Below are positions 16,427 through 24,698 of a stretch of 64,000 bases of DNA, in pieces; position 1 is the first letter of the stretch; every line of letters starts with the position of its first letter. The stretch is from positions 1 to 64,000 of the forward strand of contig JAPUEB010000023.1 in the NCBI GenBank assembly GCA_027492795.1. The letters run 5' to 3'. Origin of the DNA: Chryseobacterium sp. Lineage in GTDB: Bacteria > Bacteroidota > Bacteroidia > Flavobacteriales > Weeksellaceae. A program made the translations under genes and the position numbers. Below the pieces are notes generated by a model. The model was not told the DNA's origin. It did no database searches and was given only the letters and a program-made list of their open reading frames with translations.

Positions 16427-18337
16427 ATGAAAAAATTTTTACTCGCGATTTTTTTTCTGCCTTTTTTAGGCTTTTCGCAAGGAGGTTATTACGATGGAAC
16501 GGCGGGACTTACAGGCTACGCGTTAAAATCCAAAGTTCACGATATTATTTCCGCCAAAAACATCAATTGGCACTATGGAGATTTGCAAAACTATTATAAA
16601 CAGACGGATTTGGATGTTTATTATGATCATACTCCGGCAAATAATCCTTTTTTTAATACTGCTACCAATACTACCGATTATATTTTACTCGATATCTATT
16701 CTGAAATTCCGGGAGGTCCGGATTCTTACGAATATAATTCTACACAATTAATCGGAACAGGAAGCGCTGAAGGAAACGGCTGGAACAGGGAACATATGAT
16801 TCCGCAAAGCACCTTTAGCACAGGAAGCATCAGCGATTATCCAATGTACTCCGATTTATTTCATGTGATTCCTGTAGATGCGAGAATTAATCAGTTAAGA
16901 AGCAATTATCCTTACGGAATGGTAGGTTCTACCATTTATTACACTTTTTCCAACGGATCAAGAATTGGTAATAGTGCGATTCCCGGTTCTGCGTATACAG
17001 GAAGAGTTTATGAGCCTATCGACGAATTTAAAGGAGATGTTGCTAGAACTTTGCTGTATTTTGCTGTAAGATATGAAGGGAAATTAGGAGGTTTTAATCA
17101 TTTTGCGGGAACAACACCTGCAAATGATGTTTCGCAGTTCGACGGTACTGAAGAAAGAGCTTTTGATCCTGCTTACATTTCTATGCTGAAGCAATGGAAT
17201 ACTCTAGATCCTGTTTCTCAAAAAGAAATTGATCGCAATAATATGGTTTATAGTATTCAAAAAAACAGAAATCCTTTTATTGATAATCCTTCTTGGGTAA
17301 ATTTAATTTGGTCTGAAACTCTGGATAATATTGCACCTTTGGCTCCCACAAACCTTGCCGTAACGCAGCAAAATGCAAATTTTGTGAATTTAAGCTGGAC
17401 TCCGAGTTCTGATACAGATATTTTAGGATATAGAATTTATATGAACGGTGCAGCAACGCCGATTGTTACTACAAAAAGTACATCAATTTCTATTGACCAT
17501 CTTACACCTTCCACAACCTATAATTTTGTGGTAAAATCTTTCGACAAAGGTTATTTGGAATCACCAGCAAGTAACACGATTTCTGCAGCTACCATTGCTT
17601 CGGATAATTTTGCAAAAGATTTGATGATTACAAAATATTTGGAAGGTTCAGGTAATAATAAGGCCATTGAAATCACCAATAAAACGGGACACGAGGTTGA
17701 TTTGAACAATTACCGTTTGAACATTCAGTTTTTTAATGGAACAAGTTACTATTTTTCGGACACTTTTGAACTTGAAGGAACTGTAGCAGATGGTGAAACT
17801 TTTGTAATTTTAAATCCTAATTCTGCATTTACTTGCTATACCAATGCACAAGCGAGATTTGTAACAGCTTCTACACCAATGACTTTCACTGGGTCACAAT
17901 ATTTAGAGCTTGCGTATAACAAAAATGTACCTGTGGATGTGATTGGGACAAAAGATGCTACCAATTCCAACGGAAATGTTTCTTTGTACCGTTTATCTTC
18001 TGTTAATCAGCCAACAGCGACTTTCAATTTGAATGAATGGCAAAGTTATACAAGTAATTACTGTTTGAATTTAGGAACTTTAGGAACTTCAAATATTTTG
18101 TTCGTTGAAAACGATGATCTTACACTTTATCCAAATCCTGTTCAGGAAAAACTTTTCGTATCTGGAAAAGATGCTGAAAAAATTCAATCTGCAGAAATTT
18201 ACGATATGAATGGAAGACAGATTTTAAATGTGAAAGTTCCATTCAGAAACGGCAATTCTATTAATGTAGAAAATTTATCTTCGGGAGTTTATATACTGAA
18301 AACGGATAAGAAAGTGTTTAGGTTTATTAAAAAATAA
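16427..18337 (+). CDS. secreted endonuclease I family nuclease with FN3, lamin-tail and T9SS domains
   Basis: This 636-aa exported nuclease begins with a signal peptide (residues 1-18, ending GFSQ). The endonuclease I domain (about 25-290) shows the family's active-site stretch NGWNREHMIPQS and the following DLFHVIPVDARIN. A fibronectin type III domain follows (about 300-388), then a lamin-tail-like beta-sandwich (about 395-545, with GSGNNKAIEITNKTG). A T9SS sorting domain closes the protein (LYPNPVQEKLFV, IYDMNGRQI, VFRFIKK). It should degrade extracellular DNA or RNA for phosphate, nucleotides or biofilm remodelling. It is a single gene with ATG start. The modular design parallels the secreted metalloprotease nearby. 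Confidence 0.92.
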   Translation: MKKFLLAIFFLPFLGFSQGGYYDGTAGLTGYALKSKVHDIISAKNINWHYGDLQNYYKQTDLDVYYDHTPANNPFFNTATNTTDYILLDIYSEIPGGPDSYEYNSTQLIGTGSAEGNGWNREHMIPQSTFSTGSISDYPMYSDLFHVIPVDARINQLRSNYPYGMVGSTIYYTFSNGSRIGNSAIPGSAYTGRVYEPIDEFKGDVARTLLYFAVRYEGKLGGFNHFAGTTPANDVSQFDGTEERAFDPAYISMLKQWNTLDPVSQKEIDRNNMVYSIQKNRNPFIDNPSWVNLIWSETLDNIAPLAPTNLAVTQQNANFVNLSWTPSSDTDILGYRIYMNGAATPIVTTKSTSISIDHLTPSTTYNFVVKSFDKGYLESPASNTISAATIASDNFAKDLMITKYLEGSGNNKAIEITNKTGHEVDLNNYRLNIQFFNGTSYYFSDTFELEGTVADGETFVILNPNSAFTCYTNAQARFVTASTPMTFTGSQYLELAYNKNVPVDVIGTKDATNSNGNVSLYRLSSVNQPTATFNLNEWQSYTSNYCLNLGTLGTSNILFVENDDLTLYPNPVQEKLFVSGKDAEKIQSAEIYDMNGRQILNVKVPFRNGNSINVENLSSGVYILKTDKKVFRFIKK

Positions 18338-18432
18338 AATATTACACAAAGTAATGACTATCATAATTTTAATGTACCGAAAATCAATTTCCGTTTAGAT
18401 AAAAAGATTTTTGAAATCATTAAAAATAATTA

Positions 18433-18466
18433 CAAAATCCCTTCTAGAAATAGAGGGGATTTTTAG
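18433..18466 (-). terminator. terminator of the MATE gene, possibly bidirectional
   Basis: AATCCCTTCTA and TAGAGGGGATT form a stem; runs of T or A lie on both sides. It overlaps the MATE stop codon and could also stop transcription coming from the endonuclease gene. Confidence 0.75.
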
Positions 18467-19821
18467 TTGCTTACTATTTTCTTTTTTGAAAGTTTTAAAA
18501 ACCTCACAACCAATAAAACTGCAGAAATGGTAAGTCCCAATCCCAACGCAATCCACATTCCGAAAGCTCCCATTTTCATAGTGACACAAAGAAAATATCC
18601 TAAAGGAATGGTGATGATCCAATAGGCAACAAAGGTAAGATAACTTGGGATTTTTACATCCTGAATGCCACGCAAAACGCCTAAAGCTGTAACCTGAACT
18701 CCATCCGATAACTGAAAGAGAGCTGCAATAATCAATAATTTTGAGGCGAGCTGAATTACTTCTACATCTTCTTTTTTGGTGAAAAATGTAGGCAATATAT
18801 TTTTTCCAACAATGAAGAAAATTCCGCACAAAGTCATAAACAAAAATGCGATTTTCAGGTTGTTGATTCCTACTTTTCTTAATTCTACAAAATTTCTTTC
18901 GCCCAGTTTTCGTCCAATCATTACCGTAGAAGCCACGCTGAAACCAATGCACATATTGAAAGTGAAAGAAGCCATGCTCAACGCTATTTGATGCGATGCG
19001 ATATCATTGGAAGAAACCAATCCGCAAATAAATGCCGCTCCTGCAAAGGCTGTAACTTCAAAAAACATTTGCAAAGCAGTTGGAAGACCCAGTTTCAGCA
19101 TTTTTGCAAACATTTCCTTGCGAAGTTCACTTATTTTTAAAGAAAATTCTTTTAAATATCTCTTTGTAGTTTGATGATGAAGCAAAATATAATATAAGAA
19201 TACCAACATGAAAACTCTGGCAAACAAAGTAGCTAATGCAGAACCTTTCACGCCCATTGGTGGAAGCCCGAACATTCCTTTGATGAAAATATAATTTAAA
19301 GATACATTAATGACATTGGCAATAATTGTGGCTTTTGTAACGCCAATTGTATATCCCAATCCTTCGGAAACTTCTCGCAAAGTTTGAAATCCCATAAACG
19401 GAATGATGCTGAATGCCATAATCGTGATAAAATCCTGTGTATCGGGAATAATTTCATCAGGTTGTCCCAAATGATGGAGTAGTGGTACAAAACCGAGCAA
19501 GAGAATCATCAAGAGCAAACCAACCACCATGTTCAGCACAAAACCGTGCCGAAAAACAGAATTGATGCGCTGGTGTTTTTTCTGCGAATGCGCTTCTGAA
19601 ACCAAAGGCGGAATGGCAAACGAAATCCCCAACCCGAAAATAAAAACCGAGAAAAAAACGGCATTTCCCAGCGAAACTGCAGCCAAAGCTTTAGCTCCCA
19701 ACAAATTTCCTACAATAATATTATCAAAAAGCTGCACCGAAACTTGCCCAAGTTGCGTAAGCATCACAGGAACCGCCAGTTTCATGGCTTCTTTGGTATA
19801 GTTGGTGTTTAGGAAATTCAT
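18463..19821 (-). CDS. MATE family multidrug efflux transporter
   Basis: This 452-aa inner-membrane protein has the twelve hydrophobic segments of MATE transporters. It exports cationic drugs or metabolites in exchange for Na+ or H+. Typical segments are AVPVMLTQLGQVSVQLFDNIIVG at the N-terminus and LGLPTALQMFFEVTAFAGAAFICG at the start of the second half, reflecting the two pseudo-symmetric MatE repeats. The length is standard. Substrate and coupling ion are not evident. It lies alone, divergent from nothing, with the NtrC-like gene 69 bp upstream on the same strand. Confidence 0.93.
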   Translation of the reverse strand: MNFLNTNYTKEAMKLAVPVMLTQLGQVSVQLFDNIIVGNLLGAKALAAVSLGNAVFFSVFIFGLGISFAIPPLVSEAHSQKKHQRINSVFRHGFVLNMVVGLLLMILLLGFVPLLHHLGQPDEIIPDTQDFITIMAFSIIPFMGFQTLREVSEGLGYTIGVTKATIIANVINVSLNYIFIKGMFGLPPMGVKGSALATLFARVFMLVFLYYILLHHQTTKRYLKEFSLKISELRKEMFAKMLKLGLPTALQMFFEVTAFAGAAFICGLVSSNDIASHQIALSMASFTFNMCIGFSVASTVMIGRKLGERNFVELRKVGINNLKIAFLFMTLCGIFFIVGKNILPTFFTKKEDVEVIQLASKLLIIAALFQLSDGVQVTALGVLRGIQDVKIPSYLTFVAYWIITIPLGYFLCVTMKMGAFGMWIALGLGLTISAVLLVVRFLKLSKKKIVSN

Positions 19822-19890
19822 TTTTTACAAAAAAAAGTTTGCAGCAAAAATACTGCAAACTAATTTTAGATTTTTATTGTTTTGCTCGTT

Positions 19891-21075
19891 TTATTTTCTT
19901 ACAAAAGAAGCTACATCATCCGCTGTAACGGTTTTTCCGCCAAGAATAATCAATCTTTCAACAATGTTTCTCAGTTCTCGGATATTTCCTGTCCAGTTGA
20001 AATTTTCCAGACTTTTTATGGCGTCATCACCAAAAACTTTCTGTGCGGTTCCCTGTTCTTCGGAAATTATTTTCGCAAAATGATCCACCAAAAGTCTAAT
20101 GTCCTCTTTTCTTTCATCCAATGGTGGTACATAAATTTCGATAACGGAAAGTCTGTGGTACAAATCCTCACGAAAACGTCCTGCTTCTATTTCTTTCTGC
20201 ATGTTTTTGTTGGTAGCCGCCAAAACGCGAACATCCACTTTCACCTCTTTGTCGCTTCCTACAGGAGAAACTTTGCTTTCCTGCAACGCACGAAGAACTT
20301 TTGCCTGCGCAATAAGGCTCATATCGCCAATTTCGTCCAGAAAAATAGTTCCGTTGTGAGCCAATTCAAATTTTCCTTGTTTATCTTTAATGGCTCCTGT
20401 AAAAGAACCTTTTACGTGTCCAAAAAGCTCACTTTCAATAAGTTCAGAAGGAATTGCGGCGCAATTTACTTCTATCATTGGTCCTTTGCTGCGTTCACTT
20501 TGTGCGTGAATTGCGTGTGCTACTAATTCTTTTCCTGCTCCGTTTGGTCCAGTTATGAGAACACGAGCATCTGAAGCGGCAACTTTGTCAATCATATCCT
20601 GAATTTTTTTCAAGGCTGCGCTTTCGCCAATCATTTGGTATTTTTTATTGACTTTTTTCTTCAGAGTAGAATTTTCTTTTTGAAGATTTTTATTTTCCTT
20701 TGAAAGCTTTTCTTTATTTAATGCGTTTTTTACGCTGGTAATCAATCGGTTAATATCAATTGGTTTTGAGATAAAATCATAAGCTCCATCTTTTAGGCAA
20801 TCTACTGCGGTATCGATATCTGCATGTCCGGAAATCATTACAAACGTGGTTTCGGGTTTAAGTGCTAATGCCTGTTTCAGCAGTTCTGTGCCTGAAAGTT
20901 TTGGCATTTTTATGTCGGAAATAACCAGTGCAAAATCTTCTTTTTCTATGTTTTTATAACCGTCCAAACCGTCTTCTGCAACTACAAATTCATAATCTTT
21001 CAGTTCGTCTTCCAAAATATTTTGAAGCACTCCGGAAATTGCTTTTTCGTCTTCTACAATAAGGATTTTTTGCAT
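19891..21075 (-). CDS. NtrC-like response regulator lacking a C-terminal DNA-binding domain
   Basis: This 394-aa protein joins a receiver domain (residues 1-118; phosphoacceptor Asp54, Lys104) to a sigma-54 interaction AAA+ domain (about 145-378). The AAA+ part has Walker A GPNGAGKE (177-184) and the sigma-54 contact loop GSFTGA, a variant of GAFTGA. It also has Walker B TIFLDEIGD and a C-terminal helical bundle. The protein stops right after this bundle (VASFVRK), so the Fis-type helix-turn-helix found in most NtrC proteins is absent. It may activate sigma-54 promoters from solution or through a partner. No cognate kinase is adjacent. Confidence 0.9.
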   Translation of the reverse strand: MQKILIVEDEKAISGVLQNILEDELKDYEFVVAEDGLDGYKNIEKEDFALVISDIKMPKLSGTELLKQALALKPETTFVMISGHADIDTAVDCLKDGAYDFISKPIDINRLITSVKNALNKEKLSKENKNLQKENSTLKKKVNKKYQMIGESAALKKIQDMIDKVAASDARVLITGPNGAGKELVAHAIHAQSERSKGPMIEVNCAAIPSELIESELFGHVKGSFTGAIKDKQGKFELAHNGTIFLDEIGDMSLIAQAKVLRALQESKVSPVGSDKEVKVDVRVLAATNKNMQKEIEAGRFREDLYHRLSVIEIYVPPLDERKEDIRLLVDHFAKIISEEQGTAQKVFGDDAIKSLENFNWTGNIRELRNIVERLIILGGKTVTADDVASFVRK

Positions 21076-21186
21076 GATTTTTTATTAGGATTAATTTTTT
21101 GAAACTACTGTTTTGCAGCAAAAATTGTACCTGCAAAGGTAGTGTATAATTTAAAATTTCTTAGAAAATTTATAGAATTACTGTTT

Positions 21187-21834
21187 TTATGTATAATTTC
21201 GGTCACCAAAAATTGCGGATCCCACTCTTATAGAATTAGCTCCGGAAGCGATGGCAATTTCATAATCGCCACTCATACCCATGGAAAGAGTTTCTAATTT
21301 TTTTTGAAGGGAAAGTTGGTCAAAAAGGTTTTTTAAAAAAGAAAATTCTCTGCGAATTTGGTCTTTATCATCTGTAAATGTCGCCATTCCCATCAATCCT
21401 TTTACTTCAACATTTGGAAATTCTCCATTCAAATACTTTAAAAAAAGCTCCTTGGTTTCCGAAACTTCCAACCCAAATTTGGTATCTTCTTCTGCAATTT
21501 TTACCTGAAGTAAAACTTTAATCATTCTATGGTAACGTTCAGCCTGTTTGTTGATTTCCTTTAATATTTTTCCGGAATCTACACTTTGAATGGTATCTAC
21601 AAATTCTGCAATATATTTTACTTTATTGGTTTGAAGATGACCGATGAGGTGCCATTTTATGTCTTTGGGAAGAAGTGTATATTTTTCCATCATTTCCTGC
21701 ACTTTATTTTCTCCGAAAATTTTTTGGCCTAAATTGTAAACCTCTAAAATTTTTTCTGATGAGTGTGTTTTGGATACCGCTACAAGTTGGATATTATTGG
21801 GAATTTGGCTTCGGAAACTAAGATAATTGTTCAT
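21187..21834 (-). CDS. YggS/PROSC family PLP-binding protein
   Basis: This 215-aa protein folds as the N-terminal barrel of alanine racemase and carries pyridoxal phosphate. Family members keep PLP homeostasis rather than acting as racemases. The PLP lysine is Lys22 in LVAVSKTH. GENKVQEMMEK, WHLIGHLQTNKVK, LMGMATFTDD and SMGMSGDYEIAIASGANSIRVGSAIFG are all conserved family segments. The gene is on the minus strand, divergent from the signalling operon that starts at 21935, and the 100-bp gap holds that operon's promoter. Confidence 0.93.
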   Translation of the reverse strand: MNNYLSFRSQIPNNIQLVAVSKTHSSEKILEVYNLGQKIFGENKVQEMMEKYTLLPKDIKWHLIGHLQTNKVKYIAEFVDTIQSVDSGKILKEINKQAERYHRMIKVLLQVKIAEEDTKFGLEVSETKELFLKYLNGEFPNVEVKGLMGMATFTDDKDQIRREFSFLKNLFDQLSLQKKLETLSMGMSGDYEIAIASGANSIRVGSAIFGDRNYT

Positions 21835-21859
21835 TGCACTTGCGAAAATAAAGCATTAA

Positions 21860-21904
21860 GGGGTTTTTTCCTAAAAAATTTTATCCAAATATAGTATATA
21901 TTTG
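21860..21904 (+). promoter_or_regulatory. promoter P1 of the signalling operon with a 15-bp GGGGTTTTTTCCTAA box
   Basis: The box GGGGTTTTTTCCTAA (21860-21874) lies exactly 22 bp upstream of TATATTTG (21897-21904), a perfect Bacteroidota -7 box. The usual TTTG -33 box is missing, and the 15-bp box, whose AGG...CCT ends form a partial dyad, covers that position. The same arrangement, with the same 22-bp gap and 14 of 15 matching bases, occurs at 24434-24478. It is probably an activator-dependent promoter controlled by the LuxR-type regulator of this operon. Confidence 0.7.
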
Positions 21905-21934
21905 TTCATTACAAACAATAAAAGCCTTTATACC

Positions 21935-22339
21935 ATGGGAGATTTAAACCGACATTTAATTGGAACTGCAAGACAAGAAGAGCTTCGCAACGAGTATTTG
22001 GAAACCAACTATGCTTTTATAAACGCAAATAGACCGATGGAAGAACCAGACTCACTTGATTATTCATTTGATTTGGACGTGCTTCAAGACTATCTGAATT
22101 ATGTAAAAGAAAAAGCTGGTGAACTGGGAATAACCAACATAAAAATAAAAGTTGAAATGGGTAAATATCCGAATAATAGTACGGATTCTAAACTGAACCC
22201 AGCTTATAAAGGTTATCAAACAATATATTTTGTGGCAGCAGACGGAAACAGTTCTCCTTATCCAGGAGAGTGTGAAAACATATCACAAATTGAAGGTTTA
22301 AATTTTAGCAGTATCTGTCCGCCTTATGGTGTTGTGTAA
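21935..22339 (+). CDS. uncharacterised 134-aa protein, first gene of a two-component operon
   Basis: I recognise no family. The protein has no signal peptide or membrane segment and looks cytoplasmic. Its N-terminus is MGDLNRHLIGTARQEELR. Next come a long helical segment (DLDVLQDYLNYVKEKAGELG) and a beta-rich part with KVEMGKYPNNSTD and GYQTIYFVAADGN. The tail is short and carries two cysteines (GECE and SSICPPYGVV). I chose ATG at 21935; an upstream TTG at 21902 overlaps the promoter. The 7-TM, kinase and regulator genes follow with gaps of 6 and 4 bp and a 4-bp overlap, so it is cotranscribed with a sensory system. It may be the system's output or its modulator. Confidence 0.7.
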   Translation: MGDLNRHLIGTARQEELRNEYLETNYAFINANRPMEEPDSLDYSFDLDVLQDYLNYVKEKAGELGITNIKIKVEMGKYPNNSTDSKLNPAYKGYQTIYFVAADGNSSPYPGECENISQIEGLNFSSICPPYGVV

Positions 22340-22345
22340 TTCTTT

Positions 22346-22999
22346 ATGGAAGTATTTGAGTATGTCTTAAAAGGAGTTTACGTCTTAATTCTACTGTTTT
22401 TAATTCTCAGAAGAAAAAAACTGGGAAAAAACATCCATATTATTATCTTGGCAATTCTGATAACCATTATTGCTGAATTTTTGTCTGGTTTTTTACTAAA
22501 TTCAGACCCAAATACAAATACGACACCGTATTATGCTATTTTGGTTCTTGGGATAGTATATACTCTTTTCTTTGTATATTTCTACAGTCTTACGCAGGGT
22601 AAAGTCCTGAAAAAAATACAGCTTTTATTATTAGCAGCTTATGTGATGAATTATGGAGCATCTATTTTGCTAAATAAAGATTTTTTTAACATTTTTCCTC
22701 AAATTACCAATTTTATCGGCATCATATTGTTGTTATTCAGTATAGTTGTATTTTTTCGGGATATTTTTGATTCGGACAGAATTTTGGTTATTAAAAATTA
22801 TTATCCTTTTTGGGTTGGTGTTTCCCTTATAGTCATTTATGTGGGAATTCTTCCTATACTTATTTTTGGCGCTCGTGTAGATACGCCAATTAATATCATT
22901 ATTTTTAAAACAGTTATTCTCTCTGTAAATATGTTGGGATACCTACTTATGTTATTAACAATATTTAGTGCTAAGGATATTGAAAATAAACTAAATTAA
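22346..22999 (+). CDS. seven-transmembrane protein, unknown function
   Basis: This 217-aa protein is almost entirely membrane-embedded, with hydrophobic segments at about residues 8-21, 30-51, 63-85, 90-110, 118-138, 153-175 and 187-207. It has a short hydrophilic N-terminus and the tail AKDIENKLN. I recognise no named family. The gene lies 6 bp after the 134-aa gene and 4 bp before the histidine kinase. A seven-TM protein next to a kinase that has only one membrane helix and no sensor domain suggests this could be the sensing subunit; that is inference. Confidence 0.75.
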   Translation: MEVFEYVLKGVYVLILLFLILRRKKLGKNIHIIILAILITIIAEFLSGFLLNSDPNTNTTPYYAILVLGIVYTLFFVYFYSLTQGKVLKKIQLLLLAAYVMNYGASILLNKDFFNIFPQITNFIGIILLLFSIVVFFRDIFDSDRILVIKNYYPFWVGVSLIVIYVGILPILIFGARVDTPINIIIFKTVILSVNMLGYLLMLLTIFSAKDIENKLN

Positions 23000-23003
23000 T
23001 AAC

Positions 23004-23777
23004 GTGGAAGAGCTCAATATTGATCTGTTAATCGTAATTTCTACCATTATTATTTTGTTGGTGGTTCTTATGATGGTATTGATTTATGTGGGTTTTCTTA
23101 AGAAGAAATCTGAACTACTTCTAAAACAAAAGGCAGAACAGGCAAATTTTGAAAAAGAACTCGCACTAACACAAATTGAGATGAAGGAGCAAACTCTAAC
23201 TTATGTGGGACAAGAACTTCATGACGACCTTGGGCAGAAATTATCAGTAGCCAAACTCTTAAACAATAAGTTATTGGCAGGAAAACCAGAAACAGATTAC
23301 GAAACCCTTGAGGAAATAAACTCAATATTGGGCGAATGTATAAGGGATATAAGAGGTATGGCGAAAACCTTCATTACGGACAATGTAGAGCATTTCGGCA
23401 TTATTGATTCCACCCAAAGAGAAGTTGATAGGTTAAAAAGACTTGATTTTGTGAAGATTAATTTCTTTTTCAACAATCATGATGTAGATATCAATTCAAA
23501 ACACTCACTGATCTTGTTCAGAATTATTCAGGAATGTATCAATAACTCGCTGAAACATTCTAAAGCAAGAATAATAGACATCCATGTAGATGACTCTGCG
23601 TCAATGTTAAACATACAGATTAAAGACAATGGGATAGGAATAGAGAAAAAAAATGAAACTTACGGAAGCGGGCTTAAGAATATGAGAAATAGAGCGAAAA
23701 TGATAAATGCTAACTTCTCCATCGTGTCTGAAAGTGGACAGGGTACAGAAATATTGATTAAATATCCAAAATTATGA
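23004..23777 (+). CDS. NarL-class sensor histidine kinase (HisKA_3-like)
   Basis: This 257-aa kinase has one N-terminal membrane helix (residues 8-30), a coiled coil and a dimerisation helix with the phosphoacceptor His73 in QELHDDLGQKLS. The catalytic domain has an N-box (IIQECINNSLKHS), DNGIGI and GSGLKNM. It lacks any extracellular or PAS sensor domain, so it probably takes its signal from another protein, possibly the 7-TM partner. The start is GTG at 23004, 4 bp after the preceding stop, with no better codon. It overlaps the regulator gene by 4 bp (ATGA). It should phosphorylate the LuxR-type regulator encoded next. Confidence 0.92.
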   Translation: MEELNIDLLIVISTIIILLVVLMMVLIYVGFLKKKSELLLKQKAEQANFEKELALTQIEMKEQTLTYVGQELHDDLGQKLSVAKLLNNKLLAGKPETDYETLEEINSILGECIRDIRGMAKTFITDNVEHFGIIDSTQREVDRLKRLDFVKINFFFNNHDVDINSKHSLILFRIIQECINNSLKHSKARIIDIHVDDSASMLNIQIKDNGIGIEKKNETYGSGLKNMRNRAKMINANFSIVSESGQGTEILIKYPKL

Positions 23778-24418
23778 ACACCACAAAAATAGCGATTGTA
23801 GACGACCACAAATTGGTATCAAAGGCAATTGAAGACATGATTTCGGTAAATCCCAAATATCACGTGCTTTACAACTGTGCAAATGGTGAAGAATTTATTG
23901 AAACACTAAATAAAAATAAAGAAGAACCACATATAGTTCTTATGGACATCAATATGCCTTTTAAAAACGGTATAGAAACAACAGAATATCTTACCAAAAA
24001 ACATCCAAATATAAAAGTGATTGCCCTCACAATGGAAGATAATGAAAATACAATTATTAAAATGATGAGGGCAGGTGCGACAGGCTATTTACTGAAAGAT
24101 ATGACAGCTTTAACGCTATTCGAGGCCATAGATACTGTACGTCGCTATGGAGTTTTCTATACAGATTTCATCAACCAAAAAATAATGAAAATTAAAAGTG
24201 ATGAAAACAAAGTAAAAATATTGCTAGACAACCTTAATGATAATGAACTCGAATTCATGAAGCTTTCCTGCACAGAATTAACCTATAAAGAAATTGCCGA
24301 TGTAATGACGGTAAGCCCAAAAACAGTAGATAATTACAGAAATAATTTATTCGCAAAATTTGATGTGAAAAGTAGAGTTGGATTAGTGCTTTTTGTCATC
24401 AAAAATAATTTACTTTAA
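23774..24418 (+). CDS. LuxR/NarL-family response regulator
   Basis: This 214-aa regulator has a receiver domain (residues 1-125) with acidic pocket Asp10/Asp11, phosphoacceptor Asp58 in VLMDINMP, and the conserved Thr and Lys in ALTMED and LLKDM. A short linker leads to a C-terminal LuxR-type helix-turn-helix (about 150-210: ELTYKEIADVMTVSPKTVDNYRNN). It is the fourth gene of the operon and overlaps the kinase gene by 4 bp. Its likely DNA target is the 15-bp box that precedes both the operon and the orphan promoter 16 bp downstream of its own stop codon. Confidence 0.94.
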   Translation: MNTTKIAIVDDHKLVSKAIEDMISVNPKYHVLYNCANGEEFIETLNKNKEEPHIVLMDINMPFKNGIETTEYLTKKHPNIKVIALTMEDNENTIIKMMRAGATGYLLKDMTALTLFEAIDTVRRYGVFYTDFINQKIMKIKSDENKVKILLDNLNDNELEFMKLSCTELTYKEIADVMTVSPKTVDNYRNNLFAKFDVKSRVGLVLFVIKNNLL

Positions 24419-24433
24419 TTTTTAAAGCAAATA

Positions 24434-24478
24434 GGGGATTTTTCCTAATATATCGCATTGATATAGCACGTATATTTG
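24434..24478 (+). promoter_or_regulatory. orphan promoter P2 with a GGGGATTTTTCCTAA box
   Basis: The box at 24434-24448 differs from the P1 box by one base, and TATATTTG at 24471-24478 is identical to that of P1, again after exactly 22 bp. It sits 16 bp beyond the response-regulator stop codon. A hairpin terminator follows at 24519-24548, so transcription from P2 would give an RNA of only about 65 bases. No gene of convincing length lies between them. Confidence 0.65.
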
Positions 24479-24518
24479 AATATACTTTCTATTTTTTATA
24501 TAAAACACAAATGATGGA

Positions 24519-24548
24519 GATGCCGACGAAAAGTCGGCATCTTTTTTT
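24519..24548 (+). terminator. strong rho-independent terminator
   Basis: GATGCCGAC-GAAAA-GTCGGCATC, a perfect 9-bp GC-rich stem, is followed by seven T residues. It would terminate both the four-gene operon and any transcript from promoter P2. Confidence 0.92.
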
Positions 24549-24584
24549 ACAATTTCTCTTTAAAAAAAATTTTTTGCAAAAAAA

Positions 24585-24604
24585 ATATCGTAATATTGCA
24601 ATAT
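24585..24604 (+). promoter_or_regulatory. probable ArsR operator
   Basis: ATATCGTAATATTGCAATAT contains the perfect dyad ATATTGCAATAT and an overlapping related half. It lies 95 bp before the arsR start, the place where ArsR repressors bind and from which arsenite releases them. A short ATG frame is not seen here. The assignment rests on symmetry and position. Confidence 0.5.
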
Positions 24605-24619
24605 GAAAATGAAACCATT

Positions 24620-24691
24620 TGAAATTTGAAGTTTGAGATTTGAAATTGTGTGAATCTCAAACCTCGAATTTCGAATTTCAAATCTCAAATC
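24620..24691. repeat. 7-bp-period array upstream of arsR
   Basis: GAAATTT, GAAGTTT, GAGATTT-type units are followed by complementary units (TCTCAAA, CCTCGAA, TTTCGAA, TTTCAAA), all in 7-bp steps. The two halves can pair. The array ends 8 bases before the arsR start codon. Nearly the same array precedes pdhC at 40462-40538. Confidence 0.7.
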
Positions 24692-24698
24692 AAAAAGT

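Noticed and set aside
24511-24606. Small plus-strand frame beginning ATGATGGAGATG after promoter P2
   Set aside because: It reads through the terminator hairpin and poly-T tract and has no motif; a short non-coding RNA or relic is more likely.
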